NCBI GenBank assembly: GCA_903929925.1
Contig: CAIYWO010000123.1
Span: 1 to 26,501 of the forward strand
Direction: 5' to 3'
Length of the DNA stretch: 26,501 nt
Source: an uncultured beta proteobacterium
Lineage (GTDB): Bacteria; Pseudomonadota; Gammaproteobacteria; Burkholderiales; Burkholderiaceae_B
This document shows positions 24,579 through 26,501 of the stretch, piece by piece (positions within the stretch are counted from its first letter, which is position 1; each line of letters begins with the position of its first letter). Both the position numbers and the translations under genes were made by a program. The notes beneath the pieces were generated by a model, which saw only the letters and a list, made by a program, of their open reading frames with translations, did no database searches and had not been told where the DNA came from.

Positions 24579-24809
24579 ATGTCAGATTCGACGAGTAATG
24601 GCCCTAAGGTCACCGGTACAGTTAAGTGGTTTAACGACGCGAAAGGTTTCGGGTTCGTAACACCGGACGATGGTGGTGAGGACTTGTTTGCGCACTTTTC
24701 GGCAATTCAGATGAATGGTTTTAAAACTCTGAAAGAAGGCCAAAAAGTTGCGTTCGAAGTCACACAAGGCCCCAAAGGCAAGCAAGCGACAAATATTACT
24801 GCCGCTTAA
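24579..24809 (+). CDS. Cold-shock-domain protein, CspA family
   Basis: Single-stranded nucleic-acid-binding protein, usually an RNA chaperone that melts mRNA structure. 76 residues: a ten-residue hydrophilic N-terminal extension (MSDSTSNGPK), then one cold-shock domain beginning TGTVKWFNDAKGFGFV. RNP1 is KGFGFV (22-27) and RNP2 is LFAHF (36-40); the aromatic surface residues Trp17, Phe18, Phe24, Phe26, Phe37 and Phe40 are all present. GAGG eight bases before the ATG supports the start. Which paralogue it is (CspA, CspD and so on) cannot be decided, nor whether it is cold-induced. It is divergent from clpS, a neighbourhood that also occurs in other proteobacteria. Confidence 0.95.
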   Translation: MSDSTSNGPKVTGTVKWFNDAKGFGFVTPDDGGEDLFAHFSAIQMNGFKTLKEGQKVAFEVTQGPKGKQATNITAA

Positions 24810-24815
24810 TACATA

Positions 24816-24832
24816 AGGGGTGAATAACCCCT
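24816..24832 (+). terminator. Hairpin after the cold-shock gene, no T tract
   Basis: AGGGGT (24816-24821) pairs with ACCCCT (24827-24832) around a GAATA loop, starting six bases after the cold-shock stop codon. There is no T run after it, so as an intrinsic terminator it is weak. It may instead protect the 3' end of the short cold-shock mRNA and allow partial read-through into the DUF192 gene, whose start lies 12 bases further on. Confidence 0.4.
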
Positions 24833-24844
24833 CGGATACTGTTG

Positions 24845-25321
24845 ATGTGTAAATGGCTCTGCCTTTTCAGACAGCGCGGCCTTCGGGTTGCGCTGTTTTC
24901 GTTGATTGTCGCACTTGTCACAATCGCTCCCCTTCCCTTTGCGAACGCACAAACAGTTGGACTGTTACCCGTTAAACAGTTAACGGCCGGCATGCATGTG
25001 ATTCGTGCCGAGGTCGCATCTAACAACGAGACACGCTCCAGAGGCTTGATGTATCGCAAAGAGCTCGCACCCAACGCTGGCATGCTCTTTGTGTTCGATC
25101 AACCCGCGGTGCAGTGTTTCTGGATGCGCAACACCCTGATTCCTCTGTCAATCGCCTTTATGACCGATGATGGCACGATCACCAACATTGCCGACATGGC
25201 TCCCATGACGGAAAACTCACATTGCTCGAGCGCCCCCGTGCGGCTCGCTCTTGAAATGGAGCAAGGCTGGTTCGCCAAGCGTGGGATCAGCGCAGGCAAA
25301 AAAATAGGCGGATTGCAATAA
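24845..25321 (+). CDS. Secreted DUF192-family protein
   Basis: Small exported protein of unknown function. 158 residues. The N-terminus has basic residues, a hydrophobic core (about 15-30) and a likely signal peptidase I site after ANA (35/36), predicting a periplasmic protein of about 120 residues. The mature part shows the DUF192 hallmarks: SRGLMYRKELAPNAGMLFVF, then CFWMRNTLIPLSIAF, and a later ENSHCSS with a second cysteine. The ATG at 24845 is chosen because it keeps the whole signal peptide; a TTG directly before it is in frame, and no good Shine-Dalgarno is seen. The gene may depend on read-through from the cold-shock gene. Its last codons double as the terminator of the opposing thiolase gene. 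Confidence 0.9.
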   Translation: MCKWLCLFRQRGLRVALFSLIVALVTIAPLPFANAQTVGLLPVKQLTAGMHVIRAEVASNNETRSRGLMYRKELAPNAGMLFVFDQPAVQCFWMRNTLIPLSIAFMTDDGTITNIADMAPMTENSHCSSAPVRLALEMEQGWFAKRGISAGKKIGGLQ

Positions 25322-25329
25322 TCCGCCTA
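25298..25329 (-). terminator. Intrinsic terminator of the thiolase gene, inside the DUF192 3' end
   Basis: TAGGCGGATT (25305-25314) and AATCCGCCTA (25320-25329) form a perfect ten-base-pair stem around a five-base loop. On the minus strand the hairpin is followed at once by seven T (25304-25298), the standard intrinsic terminator form. It lies 20 bp past the thiolase stop. The T run is the complement of the consecutive Lys codons near the DUF192 C-terminus, and the DUF192 stop codon sits at the edge of the loop. On the plus strand the hairpin has no T tract after it. Confidence 0.85.
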
Positions 25330-25348
25330 GCTTCATCCAGTTGAGCGT

Positions 25349-26501
25349 TTAAACGCGCTCAACAATCAACGCAATGCCCTGTCCCACACCAATACACATT
25401 GTGCATAGGCCGTAACGGCCTCCGGTTTGCTCCAGTTGATGCACCGCTGTCATCACTAAGCGCGCACCGCTCGCACCAAGAGGATGTCCCAAGGCAATCG
25501 CGCCACCGTTGGGATTGACGCGCGGGTCATTGTCCGCAATTCCAAGCATCCGCAAGACAGCCAACCCTTGTGCGGCAAAGGCCTCGTTCAATTCGATGAC
25601 ATCCATCTGCGACATCTTCAGCCCAGTCATGGCGAGAACTTTTTCAGAGGCAGGTGCAGGCCCAATTCCCATGATCCGTGGCTCGACACCCGCGGTTGCC
25701 ATAGCGACCACGCGCGCGCGTGGCTTAAGACCATGCAGGCTCGCCGCTTTTTCGTTTGCTACTAGCATCGCGACCGCACCATCGTTGACACCAGACGCGT
25801 TACCCGCAGAAACCGACCCACCCTCGCGCACGACACCTTTGAGCTTCGCAAGCGCCTCTAGGCTCGTCTGGCGGGGGTGCTCATCGCGCGACACCACAAT
25901 TGGATCACCCTTCTTTTGTGCGATCGACACCTTGACGATTTCGCTATCAAAAAAACCAGATTGTTGAGCCGCTGCTGTTTTTTCCTGACTTGCCATCGCG
26001 AACAAATCTTGGTCTTCGCGAGAGATCTTGAACTGATCTGCAACATTCTCTGCGGTCTCTGGCATCGAATCTACGCCATATTTCGCTTTCATCAACTTAT
26101 TCACGAACCGCCAACCGATGGTCGTATCAAAAATCGATGCGCTACGCGAGAAGGCGGAGTCGGCTTTACCCATGACAAAAGGCGCGCGCGTCATGCTCTC
26201 GACACCGCCAGCCAACATTAGTGAGGCATCGCCCGCGCGAATCGCACGCGCGGCTGTGCCCACTGCATCCATACCTGAACCACAGAGCCGATTGATCGTG
26301 CCGCCAGGCACAACATCAGGCAGTCCTGCAAGCAAGGTCGCCATACGTGCCACGTTTCGGTTGTCCTCACCAGCTTGGTTCGCGCAGCCCATCAGCGCGT
26401 CATCGAGTTTGGTCCAATCAACCTTTGCGTTGCGCACGGCGAGTTCGCGTATCGCAATCGAAAGCAAATCATCTGGACGTACGGACGCTAAAGCGCCACC
26501 A
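25349..26501 (-). CDS. pcaF: Thiolase, 3-oxoadipyl-CoA / acetyl-CoA acyltransferase type (5' end outside the window)
   Basis: Thiolase that cleaves a 3-oxoacyl-CoA with CoA, or runs in reverse. The frame is open to the right edge; the start, probably about 17-20 codons upstream, is not in the window. The visible part begins GGALASVRPDDLLSIAIREL and continues for about 383 residues. It has the nucleophile in TINRLCGSGMDAVG, GGVESMTRAPFVMG, NASGVNDGA, NEAFAAQG, the catalytic His in GHPLGASGAR and the second Cys in CTMCIGVGQG. The stretch WRFVNKLMKAKYGVDSMPETAENVA closely resembles PcaF, the last enzyme of the beta-ketoadipate pathway. PaaJ and general acetyl-CoA acetyltransferases are close alternatives, and no aromatic-catabolism gene is visible nearby, so the symbol is tentative. 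Confidence 0.75.
   Translation of the reverse strand, partial: GGALASVRPDDLLSIAIRELAVRNAKVDWTKLDDALMGCANQAGEDNRNVARMATLLAGLPDVVPGGTINRLCGSGMDAVGTAARAIRAGDASLMLAGGVESMTRAPFVMGKADSAFSRSASIFDTTIGWRFVNKLMKAKYGVDSMPETAENVADQFKISREDQDLFAMASQEKTAAAQQSGFFDSEIVKVSIAQKKGDPIVVSRDEHPRQTSLEALAKLKGVVREGGSVSAGNASGVNDGAVAMLVANEKAASLHGLKPRARVVAMATAGVEPRIMGIGPAPASEKVLAMTGLKMSQMDVIELNEAFAAQGLAVLRMLGIADNDPRVNPNGGAIALGHPLGASGARLVMTAVHQLEQTGGRYGLCTMCIGVGQGIALIVERV

Noticed and set aside
25345..25356. Palindrome GCGTTTAAACGC over the thiolase stop codon
   Set aside because: It is short and has no T tract; the stronger terminator lies 20 bp further on, so this is probably chance or a minor addition to it.
1..26501. 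Mobile elements, CRISPR arrays, prophage or defence genes
   Set aside because: None seen: no repeats, transposase, integrase or recognised defence domain, and almost every base lies in a housekeeping gene.

Overview
The window reads as an ordinary, very compact piece of a betaproteobacterial chromosome, most likely Burkholderiales and probably near Alcaligenaceae/Bordetella. That placement is inferred from protein similarity and gene order recalled from those genomes; no search was run. About 97% of the bases lie in genes: summing the gaps gives roughly 0.8 kb of intergenic DNA, the longest being 241 bp. I see no mobile element, CRISPR array, prophage, integrase, toxin-antitoxin pair or defence island, and no stretch over 300 bp without a gene.

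Layout. (1) 1-609, minus: the 5' part of tig (trigger factor, running off the left edge), preceded by tRNA-Leu(UAG). (2) 685-5676, plus: dapC and dapD (succinylase branch of lysine/diaminopimelate synthesis), prmB (ribosomal protein uL3 methylase) and a YheS-type ABC-F ATPase, the last three joined by stop/start overlaps. (3) 5663-11477, minus: purN and an RsmB/NOP-family RNA methyltransferase, then, after a 93-bp gap, a membrane fatty-acid desaturase coupled to uvrD. (4) 11522-18149, plus: the overlapping chain ribF-ileS-lspA-coaBC-dedA-dut. (5) 18146-24337, minus: clpS, clpA, then pqiA-pqiB-pqiC. ClpS/ClpA are the adaptor and unfoldase for ClpP; PqiABC is an MCE-type system spanning the envelope. 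(6) 24579-25321, plus: a cold-shock protein gene and a secreted DUF192 protein. (7) 25349-26501, minus: a PcaF-like thiolase whose 5' end lies outside the window.

How the genes work together. Most units combine housekeeping roles in translation (tig, tRNA, prmB, yheS, RNA methylase, ileS), cofactors and nucleotides (ribF, coaBC, dut, purN), envelope (lspA, dedA, pqiABC, desaturase), DNA repair (uvrD) and proteolysis (clpS, clpA). Seven same-strand junctions are stop/start overlaps (TGATG, TAATG, ATGA or GTGA), so translational coupling is probably common. Two convergent gene pairs overlap at their 3' ends with no room for a terminator.

I did not find a convincing undescribed system. The points most worth a second look are structural: a thiolase terminator written into the last codons of the opposing DUF192 gene, the clpA-pqiABC coupling, a PqiA with only one zinc ribbon, a DedA protein with Thr where an essential Asp is expected, a dapC promoter placed so that its mRNA would be leaderless, and the absence of dapE beside dapD.
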